A stretch of DNA of 64,000 nucleotides. Source: Monarcha castaneiventris obscurior. Taxonomy: Eukaryota; Chordata; Aves; Passeriformes; Monarchidae. Positions 34,671 through 47,394 of the stretch are shown here, piece after piece. Made by a program: the position numbers and the translations under genes. Positions within the stretch are counted from its first letter, which is position 1, and each line of letters opens with the position of its first letter. The notes beneath the pieces were generated by a model. It saw only the letters and a list, made by a program, of their open reading frames with translations, was not told the origin of the DNA and did no database searches. The DNA is taken from the NCBI GenBank assembly GCA_026261815.1, contig JAMPIT010000300.1:1550001-1614000 (forward strand), in the 5' to 3' direction.

Positions 34671-35930
34671 TTATCAAAACTTGAACTTTTCACAGGAACA
34701 TACGTTCCAGATGTCAAGAGTTGCAAAATCCATCACTTCAGGTGGTAGTTTGTTCCCAAATTTAATCATCACTGCTGTTAAAAAATGTGGGTTTCATTTC
34801 TGCTTTGAATCACTTTCATTTTTCAGTCCTCAGTCTTTCTTCTGTCTCGGCGAGATTAAAAAGCCTTGGTTGATATTTCCCCCTTGTGAAAGTTCTTATG
34901 GAATTGCCCCACAATTGAGCTGTTTAAGCTTCCCAGCTACACATTCTCCTCTCCTCATATACTCTTTACGGCTCTTTTCTGCCCCCAGTCCAATCTTCCC
35001 GCAGTGTTCAATGGGAACACCAGAACTGGATGTGCCGGGGCTTTCATTGCTGGACTCGAGGATCTCAAAGGTTTTTTCCAGCCCAGTGAATTCTCTGATT
35101 CTGTGAGGTTCTGCTGCAGTGCTGCTAGGGGGGAGCAGATTCCTTATTTCTGGTCACTCCTCCCATTTCATCTCACTTTGCCTTGAATTGTGGGGAGCTC
35201 TGTGCCCACTTGGACCTCTGAGATCTGCACTCCAAGAGGAGTTTTGTGCTCCAAGAGCAGCCCAAACTCTCTGCTGGTTCATCCCCTGCCTCTTCTTGAA
35301 CTCCCTCCTCTTGTAGCTTGCAGGAGATGAAGCAGGAGCAGCCTCTTGGCAGCTGCTCAGGGTCTGTGAGCTCTGCACAGCTCCTAGAAATTGCTTCTCT
35401 AACCCTTTTTTTCCCTTTGTGCCATTACATCCATTTATTTTATGAATAATAGCGGGGCCCGTGTTTAGTATTTCACCTCTCAGCACTGAGCGCTCAGTCT
35501 CCTTTCTCTGGTGACTGATGGGGTAACTCTGCTCATGTATTTACATTCTCACTGCCAGGCACTTTCAGTGATGGTCTTTTCCAGTAAGAATTTTAGTCTG
35601 ACTAGATTCCTTAAAACATTCCCTTTGATATAAAAAAAGAATCTTTCACTTTTATGACTTATACTCTCTTTTCTGTAGTTTATGGCCATATATTTTAGTA
35701 CACTGTTGGGTTTGTCACTGGCATTTGCTGTTTGCTGCTGATTTTATTACCTGTGGATCTAGCTTTTTTTTTTTTTGCCTTTGATTTAACACCCCCCTCC
35801 CATTTTTATATACATGTATTTATAGTTCTTAATTAAGGGAGCAGCTTTGTTTAGCTTCTTGGTCCATTTTGATAAATAAAATTTCCCCTATTATCTGTTC
35901 CTGTCCCTGCACTAAGCTCTTCCTCTGCAC
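34671..35930 (-). mobile_element. Old CR1/L3-like LINE remnants, antisense
   Basis: TCAGGTGGTAGTTTGTTCCC, then GGCGAGATTAAAAAGCCTTG and ATTGAGCTGTTTAAGC (34.7-35.0 kb) are typical of antisense ancient CR1 3' regions. 35.5-35.9 kb (TTAGTCTGACTAGATTCC and so on) may be another piece. Diverged, edges uncertain. Confidence 0.45.
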
Positions 35931-36536
35931 TGGCTCCATACACAGAGCATTTGTGTCGTCCCAACCCTCAGCAATCTGTTTACCCTTAGCTCATGACAGA
36001 TTTCCCCCAGCTCCCACTTAATTAAACACATCCTATATGTTTTCCTGAGCCTGATTTTCCGAAGCCTGATTTCTGTGGAGTTCTGATGGAGCCCATCACC
36101 TCCGGAGAGCATCTCCTCCCCCTGTGCCTAATTGGAGCTGCGTGTGTAACTGGGAGGATTTCAGAGAAACTGCCAACAGCACCCTGGGGCTAAATCTTCA
36201 GCCAGCAGCCTGACTCTGCCTTCCAGGATCCTTCACTCACAGTTCCCTTCAGGACCTGTGACATGCAGCAGGACCTCGTGCTCCTCCCCAGCATTTCCCA
36301 CCCAGGTGTCTCAGGAGAGGCCCCTTTGTGCTCTCTCTGTAAGTCAGCAAATCTGTCAGCACTTGTGCAGCTGCTCTGTGCTCCTGGTGCTTGAATCCTC
36401 AGCAGCACAGCCGACCAAAAATTCTCCATTTAAAATGGGTTTTCAGGCAGAGCCTTCCTGGAGCTGGCAGCCTGCTTCTCCTCAGCTGGAAGGCAGCTTC
36501 CTGCTAATTTGCCCCCGTGTTCTGTGGCTGCCCCAT

Positions 36537-36668
36537 CCCTGGGAGCGTCCAAGGCCAGGCTGGACAGAGCTTGGAGCAGCCTGGAAGGGTTGGAACCGTG
36601 GCAGGGAGTGGAACAAGATGAACTTTAAGGTCCTTCCAACCCAACCCAACCCATTCCATGATTCTGCA
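36537..36668 (+). mobile_element. CR1 LINE 3' fragment (main subfamily)
   Basis: Sense tail with CAAGGCCAGGCTGGACAGAG and CTTTAAGGTCCTTCCAACCC, followed by a tripled CCAAC and CCATTCCATGATTCTGC. Confidence 0.9.
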
Positions 36669-36969
36669 CTGGCCTAAACTATTTATTGTGAGAGGAGAGC
36701 AGTGTGAGTGAGGCCTCGTCCCTCATGTCCTTTTACACCGGGTTTGTGCTTCAGATTTGTTCTCTCTTTGTCTTTCCAGATTAGCAGCTCTGGCCTCACA
36801 CTGCTCTGGGGCTGTGCTGGCAGAGCCATGTGGGCAGTGCAGGCAGGAGCTGGAGCAATTATTGAAGCATTAGAGGCTGCCCTGGAAGTTCCTGCGAGGC
36901 AGGTGAGATCACTGAGCTCTGTCCAAAGGCAAACACAGTTTACTCCTTTGCAAAAGAGAAACCAAGGAA

Positions 36970-37225
36970 TGAGAGACCACTCTTCCCAGAAATAAGCCCG
37001 AAAAAAAAATATTACATGATCAATTTAAAGCAAATAGGAGGTAGAAAGGAGAAGACATAGATTTAGCAGGAATTAATCATGCAAGCTCACTGTGATGTCT
37101 TTCCTTGAGAAAATAATGTCTAGGAGATGAAGAGGAGGCAGCAGATGGGACATATTTTGCTTTAGGAAAGCTTTTGAAACTGTTCCACATGATTCTCTGA
37201 GAAGCAGACTAAAGAAATATGGTCT
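36970..37225 (+). mobile_element. Old CR1/L3-like LINE reverse-transcriptase fragment
   Basis: GCTTTTGAAACTGTTCCACA, then TGATTCTCTGAGAAGCAGAC and AAAGAAATATGGTCTG follow the DNA of the conserved RT segment (AFDTVPH...KYG) of old CR1/L3 elements. Interrupted; not functional. Confidence 0.6.
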
Positions 37226-38319
37226 GTATCAGTGTGCCCAGTATTTCTGGCTGGGCCAGGCTCTTACCTTGTTTCTGTGTGAGGCAGAGCCCATCTGCTG
37301 CAGCCCCTGCTCTGATGGATGCCAGTGCCTTGTGCAGGCACAGAAACTGGCCTGGGGCAGAGATTTATTGCTTTTGGGAGGGCAGAGGCACTGGGTGGGC
37401 TCCCAGCAAGGCTGGGCTGCACTTGCCCAAAGCAGCCCCTGCGGCAGCCCTGGATGCAGGGATGAGGGGAGCACAGCCAAATTCCTCGTCCTGGCAGCTC
37501 AGAGCTGGCAGCTCCTCATCCAGAGGTTTTTACTGTGATGTGGGTGCCCTGTCAGACTGGAGTTTGGACTGGAATCCTGCTGGTGCGTCCTGGTGTTCTG
37601 TTCAGTTGTTTAATTAATCCTCGATGTGATTTAACAAAGAGCTCGCTCGCAATCGGTGGTAAAACCAGGGTACGCTTTGAAGGTCAGGTTTTCTGAAGGT
37701 AGGTTTTCTGACCTGGAGAAAGTAATCAAAAAATCCACAGATAAATAGAAACAAGTGCTTTGTGCCACATTTATGAAAGAGGAGACAGATACCAAAATAT
37801 ATAAAAAAAGATCTGCCTGCCTGCCTGAAGCGTGCCAGGAACAGACATGGGAATTAGAGAAAATAAAAAATTTAACAAGAGTGAGCAATCACCAAAGTCT
37901 CAAACCAGGAGGTGTTAATGAAATGTATTATTGAAACATGGGGGGAAAAAAGCCTCATTTTCTGCAGTGCTTTGAGCTCTGCTGGACTTTTGTGTCCATG
38001 CTTGGTGCTAGAGGGAGCTGGTGTGTGAGTGATGTGGGTACCAACGTCAGCAGTGAGTAGGAAAGAGACTTGGAAGTGAAATCAGTGAGTTATAAATTAT
38101 CACAGCAGCAGACAAGCAGGTTCTGAGTCGCTGGTGAGGTAGTTTTTACAGGGGAGATAAGCTATATAAATCAGCATTGCAAACTGGGTTTGAACATTCC
38201 AAAGCAAGGAGGGATTTTTATGGCTGGCAGTTGTGGGATGTCACCAAACGAACAACTGCACGTGGCTCCAGATCACAGCTCCTCTTCAAGAGGAATAAGA
38301 AAATTCATGTAATTTAGAA

Positions 38320-39130
38320 AAAATGGAAGGAGCTGAAATCAATAGCATCAAGGAAGGAAATAGCAAAGAATGGGCTCAGCAATTAAAGTCCCAGCTAAGC
38401 AGGTCCTATGAAAAATGGGCAGTGGGATCAATAAAAAATGTAAAAATATATCTATACAAATGCTGTAACTCTGCAGCCCCGAAGAGGTGAACGAGACTGA
38501 TTTTAAAGGAAATTATTGACATAATAAATGCCTCAGAAACTTGGCAGAAGGGTAGGAAACTGTAATAATAGGGAACAAATTACAGAGGAAGGCTGGGAAG
38601 GGGTGCATTAGTGGTGGAGCAGTGGAGGGCATGAGGAATTGTCCCTAAATGAAGTTCCAGCAGAGGACATTTGGGAACAAATCAATAAAAGGAGCAGTCG
38701 GAAAGCAACAAGATAAGATGATACTCGATCAGGAGCTCTGAAAGACCTCAAACAGTAGATTAAGAGAAAGCTAAATGTAGCATGAAAAGTGTCACTCGAG
38801 TTGACCACGCCGCAAGAGGGATGGACAGTGGCAAATGTGTCTTCAGCCTTGAGGAAAAGGTCTCCAGGACAAATGGGGAAAAGCAGGGATCAGTAAATCC
38901 CCCTTCAGCCTAAATAAGTGGGTAAAAACTACAATAATAAAGAAGAGAACCAGGAGGCAATTTCATAAATGTGATTTATTTGGAAGAAGTCATTACAGTT
39001 CTTGCAGAAGGAGGCCGTGTCTCATAAATCTCTTGGAGCTCTTTGGAGTTGTCAGCAGGCTCGTAGGTGAGGCTGATGCAGCTGATGAAGTGCACATGGA
39101 CTCCCAAACAAATGTCAATAAGTCTTTCTC
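38320..39130 (+). mobile_element. Old CR1/L3-like LINE ORF2 remnant
   Basis: From left to right the plus strand shows endonuclease-like (CCTCAGAAACTTGGCAGAAG) and then RT-leading sequence (CAAGAGGGATGGACAGTGGC, AGAAGTCATTACAG, TCTCTTGGAGCTCTTTGGAG), in the order of a CR1-type ORF2. Many stops and indels; internally shortened. Confidence 0.55.
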
Positions 39131-40756
39131 TAACGACTCTTCCAGTGCTTAGGCTGAGGCAATGAGATGTCCTCTGTAGGTAAATAAGACGGAGACAAAA
39201 CAGGCCAAAAAGTGGGAGGAAAGCTGGGTTTTCCCAGAGAAAGGAGCTCTGCAGCTTTGCCATGAGTAGAAACTCCTCAGCTGTTTGGGAAGAGGGGTGA
39301 AGGTGGCACTGACAAGGTTTAGGGGTGGCACAGAACCAGCTGGGATAGCCCAGCGTGGCCCTGGCAAGAGAAGCAGATGGTTCCTGTGGCTGTCAGGAGC
39401 AGCAGGTGAAAGTCAGAGCTAAGAAATGCAAACTAGTTTTTCTGGGAATATCCATATTCAATTATATCTTATCCTTAATTATGGCTTGAACAGAGCATTA
39501 TTGTCACTCAGAAATAGAGCTGCTGCAGGATAACTCCGTGAAAGCATTGGAGCAGTGGCCCCAGCATTAAAATATTCCAACTGAAGGAGAAAAAAGACTT
39601 TAGCAAAGGGAAAAGAAGGAAAACACGATTATGTGATCATGTCACTGTATAAATGTTTGGCAAACCCACCTATTGATGAATATCTGCAGTTCTGTTCCTC
39701 CTGTCTCCATAAAGAATAAAACAGAGCTAAAAAGGATGGGTGGGAGTTCTTCAGCTCAGAGATTTAGACTCCTAAATTTAGGTTTCTACCTGGAGGTGTC
39801 AATCTATGAGGTAGAGAAACTCCAAGAGGAAATCAAAGCTTTTTAATCTGAATTCCACCCACAGAAATTAGGTGAGGACAAAATGGTTTTGGGAACAGGA
39901 CAGGAAATAGGCAGGCATGGAACAGAGACCTTGGGATCTCCTAGCTAGGAAAAAGCAAGGGGAAATAGGAAAAGTTAAGATAAGAATACGAAAAGTTCAG
40001 GATACCCCATGAAATTATGAGGCATCAGGTCTAAATCAGAAAGTCAGACGTTCTCATGTAACTCATTATTAAATTGTACTGCCTCGGGCTGCTGTGTAGG
40101 TCAAAAGTAGAAATGAATTAAGAATTCCTGCGAGGCTGATGGGGACTCACCGTCCTGCCAAATGGAATTAGGGAGGCTCCTTCAGCTGTCAAAAGCCAGG
40201 CCGAGGGACCTGGGAAGGACTTGGAGCAGGTGAGGAGGGCACTAAAGGCAGCTTTTAGGGCAGAACAGACGCTGGGAGTGAGGAGCGGGGGAGCATCCCC
40301 CCAGCAGCTCTTCCTGTGGGACACCAGGATGAGAGAACCACAGCTGGGATCTCGGGAGCAGGAAGGGTGGGATGCTCCAGCACAGACTGTGGGGAAGGAG
40401 AGGCAAAAGCAGAGAGAAATCCTGTGCAGGAGTTTTAGAAAATAAAGGAGGGGTGATGACAGCCATAAACCAACGTTCCTTGCACAGGGAATGTCCAGAA
40501 CGTGGAATCAGGAGTGTTTGCAGCCAGGATCTTCAGGACCTCGGGGCTGCCTGGACTGAGACCATCCATGAGCAGTGCAGCTCTTCCCAGGGCTCCTGCC
40601 TGGAGCTGGAAACGCAGGCCCTGGTATTCACCTGCTAAAGCTGGGCCTTGCCAGATGCTTTTTGAAGTCTGAAATTGCTCAAACCCACGTCCAGCCCAGT
40701 TTATCTCTCTCTCTCCAAACTCCCTGCGTTTCTCTGGCGAGTGGTGTTTCATTATC
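39131..40756. other. Single-copy DNA, no gene seen
   Basis: Short frames only and no repeat recognised. The left edge may still contain decayed LINE. Confidence 0.5.
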
Positions 40757-40895
40757 AGAGAATCACACAATCAGGTCATCAAGTCCAGCCTTTGGTTGAA
40801 CACCCCCATGGCCACATCACCAAGTGCCACATTTCACCATTCTCTGAACCCTTCCAGGGCTGGTGACTCCTGGGGAGCCTGTCCCACAATTCTTG
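40757..40895 (-). mobile_element. CR1 LINE 3' fragment (another subfamily)
   Basis: Antisense: AGAGAATCACACAATCAGGT, then AACACCCCCATGGCCACATC and CTTCCAGGGCTGGTGACTCC. Typical of an avian CR1 branch distinct from the main one here. Confidence 0.7.
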
Positions 40896-41553
40896 TCGCT
40901 GAAGGGCACCTGAATACAGTCCATAATGATCCAAACACGGAGATTTTAGATGGATTGGCTCAGAGGAGCAGCTAACAAGATGTGCAGAGCTGTGGAGAGT
41001 AAGGCTGGAGAACATCTCCAGCTCCTCAACAGGGGGGAAAACTGAATTATGGATGTGGCTGCCTCTGTAGCTCAGCTGGTTTAGTCTAAAACCGTGTTTA
41101 GTGATCCCAAACTCTCCTCCTTCCATCCCACTTTCATTCTCCATGTTGCTCAGCTGTATTTTCATCCTTCATTTCATGCTTTAGAGAAACACTTGCTCCT
41201 GTTTGGAGTTTCTGTGCCAGCTGTCCCCAGGGGGATCCCACCTGCTCTGAAATGTTGCAGGTATTTGCCGTGTGCTTGGGCAGCCACGGGTTTGGCTCAC
41301 GGAGCTGGGAAGGACTGGGAGTGCTCTGGGAAGCAGGATTCCTCATCTGCAGGGTGCAGACTCAGGGAATGATGATTTAATTAGATGGGGAGCACTACTT
41401 AAAAGCGAAATTGGGATCTAATGCAGCCGCCTTTAAACAGCACTCCAGCGTTACATAAGAAGCCCATTATAACTTCAGAAGTGGAAACCTTTAAATGAGG
41501 GGAAATCGGATGGCAACTTTGTTGTAAAGTAGGTCGAGCTGCAACATGCTAAA

Positions 41554-41840
41554 ATCACAGGACCAGGGAATATCCTCGGCTGGAAGGGACCCCAAGGATC
41601 ATGGAGTCCAACCCCTGGCTCTGCCCAACAATTCCCCCCTGGGCATCCCTGGCAGCGCTGTCCAAACGCTCCTGGAGCTCTGGCAGCCTCGGGGCCATGT
41701 CCATTCCCTGGGGAACCTGGGCAGTGCCCAGCACCCTCTGGGGGAAGAAACTTCTCCTAAAATCCAGCCTGAGCCTGCCCTGGCCCAGCTCCAGTCGTTC
41801 CCCGGGTCCTGGTGCCGAAATCGCAGCTACCCCTCTGTTT
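41554..41840 (-). mobile_element. CR1 LINE 3' fragment (GATATTC subfamily)
   Basis: Antisense copy starting CACAGGACCAGGGAATATCC, through TCCAAACGCTCCTGGAGCTC to CAGCCTGAGCCTGCCCTGGC. Sister of the sense piece that follows 45 bp later. Confidence 0.9.
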
Positions 41841-41883
41841 TTCCAAAATCCTCTAGTACTTTCAGGATCTTCTTTTTAAGTCA

Positions 41884-41990
41884 GGACTGTTCATGGTGGG
41901 ATTCTTGGGGTTGTCCCGTGCAGGGCCAGGAGCTGGACTTTGATGATCCTTGTGGGTCCTTTCTGACTCAGGATATTCTGGGATTCTATG
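41884..41990 (+). mobile_element. CR1 LINE 3' tail, sense, inverted next to its sister
   Basis: GGGATTCTTGGGGTTGTCCC, then GCCAGGAGCTGGACTTTGAT and AGGATATTCTGGGATTCTATG-type end. It is the reverse complement of the first about 105 bp of 41554-41840. Confidence 0.88.
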
Positions 41991-44194
41991 CATTTACTCA
42001 GAGTTCGAGTTCCTGTACATTGTGCTGGTGCTGATGGAGGAGGCACCAACCTCTCTCAGAACACCCCAAGTCCACGAGCCTGGGAGGAAAACACCGCAGC
42101 TTCCCTGTCCCCCAGGAAATTCCTGCTTTATTGAGCACCTCAGCCAAAGACCACCATTACAGGTCCATTGCTTCCACTGCAGGATGAGACTTGAGCAGTT
42201 TTCACTGCTGTCCCCAGTCCCCTTTGACCACGACGAGGCTGCCCAGGAACCTGGCACAGATGGAGCTGCCCAAAAAGTCCTTTTCCCCAAAAATCATTTG
42301 GGATCCACCCTGATCTGGCACAGCCCCAACACAGCTGAACTGTCACAACCATGGGGGTGTTGTGGAGCTTTTTACACTGACGAATATTTCTTATACAGCC
42401 TCTGAAAGGAGAAGATTTGTAATTACAGGGAAGAAAGGGAGTGCTGGGAGTAATCTCGGAGCTTTGCTATGCATATGGATGTGCTTCAGTCTCTGGCTGG
42501 GGATGATCTGCTTTACATGAGGACTTGTCACCAACGCAGGACTCTGAGCTTAGTGCCGGATGCTCCGAGCGAATCCTGGGACTGCAGGACTGTTCCTGCC
42601 ATTTCTCGCCTTTTCTGACCTAGAAAATATTTACTTCTTCTTTTTTTTTTTTTTTTTTCCCTTCCTATAAATCAGAACTGCTTCCCTAGAAAAAAATTTA
42701 ATAAGGTATTTTGGTGCCTGTCAGGGAGTTGCCAATTGAAATCGGGGTCAAACTGGTAGCATGGTTCTGGACTTAATTAGATAGGCTGCTGCTTTTGGGG
42801 AGAAGTTATTTTAAAGAGTTGGACACTAGGGAATTTTCTGCATGGAGTTAAGAGGAAAACAGCTTTAAAATGTGTTTCTCCATTTCCTAGAAAATGAGGT
42901 TTCTACACGGTTTTGGATTGTTCAGCCAAATGTCTCTGGTTTTTCATGATATGTTTCACAACATATTTGTTACGTCCAGACGTAGAAAGTTAGAATTAAT
43001 CAAACCTGAAATATTTATGGAGAAAGCCATTTCACGTCCATCTCTGTCATGAGACTGGCTGCTCTGATAGGGATTAGAGGTTGTTACACTAATGACTTAG
43101 ACTTTTGTCTCATTGCCAGAGCAGTTTCCCAATTTAGAACCTTTTCTTCTGATTAATATTTGTATTCCTCCCACAATTCCTCTTCTTATAGGAACTCGTA
43201 CTGGGAATTATTCCAGACCTACATAACGTCTCTAAAATCTTTTTATCCCTCTGTTTGCTGATCAGTGGAAAGGATTTTAATGCCAGGTTAGGTAATCGAG
43301 ATAAATCCGAACTTCATCTAACTTTATCCCTCGACCATGTCTTGGATATTCTGGAAACATTTTTTGTGATCCATAAATAAATTCACGTAGGATTTTGATT
43401 AATCTTTTTTTTCCTGCTCCTCTGTTTTTGGCGAAGCCTCATTACGTTAATGGGAGATCCAACAGTGTTTTACAACTTCCACTCTGCACAGCCTTGTTTA
43501 GGGCAGTGCTTTTTGGGGGAGTTGAAAGCATCAGGGAGTTGCAAAGGGAAAGTTTTGTGCACAAAACTTCTGGCTTTGGGGTGGTCTTTGATGCTACCCT
43601 GAAGCAGGAAAGGCTTCTGGTATCTCTTAAAGCTTCCCAGCTCCCTCAGCTCTTCGGATGAGCTCACACAGGGGGTGTAAAGTGCACAATGATTTAATTT
43701 ACTTCTTGCTTGGAAAAACAGGGAGGTAAACTTAGAGTAGCTCTACAGCTGGCACTTGGAGCCAGCAGAGGTGTGGGTTTGGGAGAGGGAGGGCTCCTGG
43801 CTCTGAGAGCCACAGCACGGCACTCCTGGCTTTCTGTGTGCCCGTTTTGGGACATTTCATGGCCACAGACCAGCTTTGCACAGTCCCTGGGACCAGTGCA
43901 CAGCTAAGGAACAGCTTCACAAAAATCCTGGTTAGAAACTCCTGCTCCTGCAGCTGGGCAAGAACAGAGCAGGGCTTGAGCCCAGAGCCTTTTTTGTTTG
44001 ACTCTGACCTCCAGCAGAAGGTTTGGAGCCAACCAAGAGGTCGAAGTTTTCTGATGGAGAAGAAAACCTGGGTGTGAGTGAGTGCCAGGTGACATCCCTG
44101 TGCCTCAGAGCCATCAGCCTGGGAAAGAGGGTGGCTCTGGTTCGTCAGGAGAACTGACAAACTTGGACCCTCACTGGAGATCTGGACTTAGTCC
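41991..44194. other. Single-copy DNA, no gene seen
   Basis: A 19-bp T-run lies near 42,640. The stretch 42.7-43.4 kb is AT-rich and free of known repeats. A 151-codon plus frame at 41950-42405 begins inside the CR1 tail and has no recognisable domain. Confidence 0.5.
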
Positions 44195-44295
44195 TGTGCC
44201 CTGTGCTCCGGGATGACCCTGCTGGGGCAGGGGGATCAGGTGGCCCCTGTGGTCCCTCCCAGCCTTCCCCACTCTGAGATTCCCTGATTCCGTGT
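44195..44295 (+). mobile_element. CR1 LINE 3' fragment
   Basis: CCTGTGCCCTGTGCTCCGGG, then GCCCCTGTGGTCCCTCCCAG and GATTCCCTGATTCC. Similar to the tail at 18195-18300. Confidence 0.75.
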
Positions 44296-45139
44296 GGCTC
44301 CAAGTTCCACCTGCCTGTGCTAATGACAGATAGGCTGGAAAAAGCCCTCCCTTGCTGTGACCCAGAGCTGCTCTTTCCTCTGATGGTTCATTGATTCCTG
44401 TTGCTTCCCTTGTGGTTCAATAGATTTTGATAAGTTGGGCATTTACAGATCTGCTGCTACTAACATTCAGCGGCAGCGGGGCCCAGGGCTCCTCTGCCAG
44501 CAGTGCCGCAGCCTCGGAGCCTGCTGATTTCAAACTGCTCATTGCTGAGGGATCCTAACATCCCTCTCGGTTCCTAATAGACTGGAAAGTATTTCATCAT
44601 CTTCAAGCAATGAAAGCAAATCATCCTTCTTTCCAAATACCGACTAAAAGTCTGTTTGAACCCTTCTGCATTTTCTGCATAATCCTTCCCAGTTCTCCTG
44701 TCTGCACTGAGCAGTGACCCCGTACTGTTGCTAGGATTTCTTCTGCAAACATAACTTTCTTGTGCTAAGCTCTGTCAGCCACGGATTTTATTCCGAGCTT
44801 TCTTTGTTTCCTGCTTCTGTTCATGTAGGTCAGGAGTTTTTCCCGGCGATTGATTTACAACCAGCTCGATGTCGTGGCCATGTTTGACATTTGGGGCTTT
44901 GTTTTCCCTTGCTGATGTCACCACCAAACTTTGACCATGCCAGTCAATTTTTTTAAGGTTTCATGCGGAGCGTTTGACTCTGTGATATTTTTTAAAGTGT
45001 CAGGTGAAATGGCAAGAGGATTAGGGAAAAGACAGCGTTTTCCCAGGGTTTTTGATACATATCTATCTCTCTGTAGTATGTGTTATTATGTGTTATCCAT
45101 CAGTGATAGCACAAGGGAGGGGATAGCCCAAAAGAGGGG

Positions 45140-45380
45140 AAATTTAGATGGGATATTGGGAAGGAATTGTTCCTTGGGATGGTGGGCAGGCCCTGGCACA
45201 GGGTGCCCAGAGAAGCTGTGGCTGCCCCTGGATCCCTGGCAGTGCCCAAGGCCAGGTTGGACGGGGCTTGGAGCAGCCTGGGACAGTGGGAGGTGTCTCT
45301 GCCCATGGCAGGGGTGGGACGAGAGGAGCTTTGATTTTTCCCTTCCAACCCAAACCATTCTGGCATTCTGTGATTCTATG
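45140..45380 (+). mobile_element. CR1 LINE 3' fragment (main subfamily)
   Basis: Sense copy from GATGGGATATTGGGAAGGAA to CATTCTGTGATTCTATG, with an intact terminal octamer pattern. Confidence 0.94.
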
Positions 45381-46257
45381 TCTAATATCTTTATTTATAT
45401 TTATTATATAAATAACCCCCCAAGAGCAATGCCAAATAATTCACTTTTGCCACGCCAGAGTCTTAATATTTGCATTAAAGGCTTGATATTTAGGAGAGGA
45501 ATAACCCCAGTGAAAAATGTGCATTTTTTTTCCCTTTTCCTCTGAAATCTGCCATGTTCTGAGGCTCTCTCCATGTCAGGCTATGGATGTTCAGCTCTGG
45601 ATCCACAGAGACCTTGTGCAACACCCGGCGTGGTTCGTGGCTGGAGGCAGGAGCAGGATTCCCCTGCAGGGCAGAGCAGAGGAGCTGGGATGTGCCAGCA
45701 GAGCCCGGAGCCAGGGCAGGGGGAGGACTTGGAGGTAAACAGATGTAAGGTGGGAAGAGAAGCAGAAACAGCTGAAGAGGCACAGGTGGGACCAGGGAAA
45801 CTGCAGCAGAGAGGTGGAAAATCAGTGTTTTTCCAAGTGTGATGCCTGTTGGGAGTGTGGGATGGAGCCCAGCACCACCCTGTGCCTCCAGATTTGGCCA
45901 GATTAAAGTCTCTACACAGGGTGTCAACCTCCTGTCGATCTCAGAACCCCCATTATTTGTAGGTCCAGGCCACAGAAGGGGATGAGGACGCTGCAATGCT
46001 GTTTTCCTCCTCAGCAGTGTGTGGGGAAGAGCCCAGGGCTGCCTGTGCTCCTGCCCCTGGCATCCCGATCCATCCCCAGCAGGGCTGCAGGTACAGGAGA
46101 TCAGCCCTGAAGTCCAGGGGCCAATCCCTTTCCAAACCTGACCGTGCTCCCCAGGCTCTCCTGTGCCTTGTGCTCCGTCCCCAAGTGTCAGAGATGCTTT
46201 ATCAAATCTCATTCCTTTATCAGAGCTGTTATCTCCTGTTGCCAGCAGCCTCCTCGT

Positions 46258-46380
46258 GGAATCACAGACTCACAGAGGGGTCTGGGCTGGAGGGACCTTA
46301 ATGCTTGTCCAATCCCTCCCCCTGCCATGGGAAGGACACCTTCCCTATCCCAGGTTGCTCCAAGCCTGGCCTGGCTGATT
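46258..46380 (-). mobile_element. CR1 LINE 3' fragment (main subfamily)
   Basis: Antisense: GGAATCACAGACTCACAGAG, then GGAGGGACCTTAATGCTTGT and CAGGTTGCTCCAAGCC. Confidence 0.9.
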
Positions 46381-47394
46381 CCCTGTGCTGTCCCTTGGAG
46401 TGGACGGGCAGAATTCCTGCCTGGAGAGCTCCATGTGTGCAGCTGCTCCTCCATGGCCTATCAGAGCCCTGCGGCCTGTCCCTCGCTTCACTCGTGTTTG
46501 CTTTGGACTGTAACTGTTGGTGGCCACAGGCCAGGAACTGATAATCCAGACAATTAGCCAGGAAAAGAGTATTTATTTGCCCTCTCTGTTGGGTTTTCCC
46601 ACAGCACTCACTACAGGCCACAGGATGTGAGCAGGGAGAGCCCCTGGTCCTTTGCTCTGTCTGAGCAGGAGGATTTTGGTGTTCTTTGCACCTGAAAGCT
46701 CCTGGCTTTCTTTTCTTACAGCTCCACTTGCAGCACTTCCATCTGCAGGGCTTTTCCTCAGTGAACCTTTCCTCGTTCTCCCACCACTGTGTCTCTTCAT
46801 TTTCGTTATTAGCAGATGGAGTGTGAGTCCCAGCCCTTCCCTCCCATCCTTCCTGCCAAGAGGTCTCTGGGTTTATTTTCTGGATATTTAATCTTGCGCT
46901 GCTTTTCTTCCACGGGTTCTGATTAATTTTTTTCAGGTACATAAAATTATTTTGTGAGTGACACTCACCATTAAAACGTCCTGTGCAAAGTTAAGATGCT
47001 CTAACCTGATTCCAATGAGAACATTTCAGGCATCCTTCTTCTCAAATTTGAACTTCACGATTATTTTTCTGTAATCCACTTTTAATTGCAAGTCCCTGGC
47101 ATTCTTCTGGTTCACACGAGTGGCTGGTGGGGAATATGGAAATTCCATGGAAACATGAGGACCATTCTGTGAAACAGCCTCTCCGGGCAAACCCATCCTG
47201 CCACATTCAGTGGGAGCTGCTGGGCTGGGGCTGTGCAGCTCTAATGAGCCATTGCAGCAGCCAGCAGCTTCCCACTGGATTTGCTGCATATTCATGTGGC
47301 TTCCTTCCCCTTGTTCCAAAATTCTTTCCGGTAGATTAACTAGGAATTCTCAGTTGTTTTCTCAAGTGCTGTGGTGCCCAAGGATTGTTCTGTC
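46381..47394. other. Intergenic DNA, no gene seen
   Basis: Partly covered by a 214-codon minus frame (46298-46942) with a Cys/Lys-rich middle whose C-terminal third is antisense CR1. I see no known domain and do not call it a gene. Confidence 0.5.

Noticed and set aside
41062..41096. tRNA-like A-box (TAGCTCAGCTGGTTTAG)
   Set aside because: No B-box (GGTTCGAATCC-like) or acceptor stem pairing follows at the right spacing, so it is not a tRNA. It could be a tRNA-derived SINE scrap, but too little remains to say.
46298..46942. 214-codon Cys/Lys-rich minus frame as a zinc-binding protein
   Set aside because: Cysteine spacing does not match a known finger, and the C-terminal third is antisense CR1; it is most likely a chance frame.
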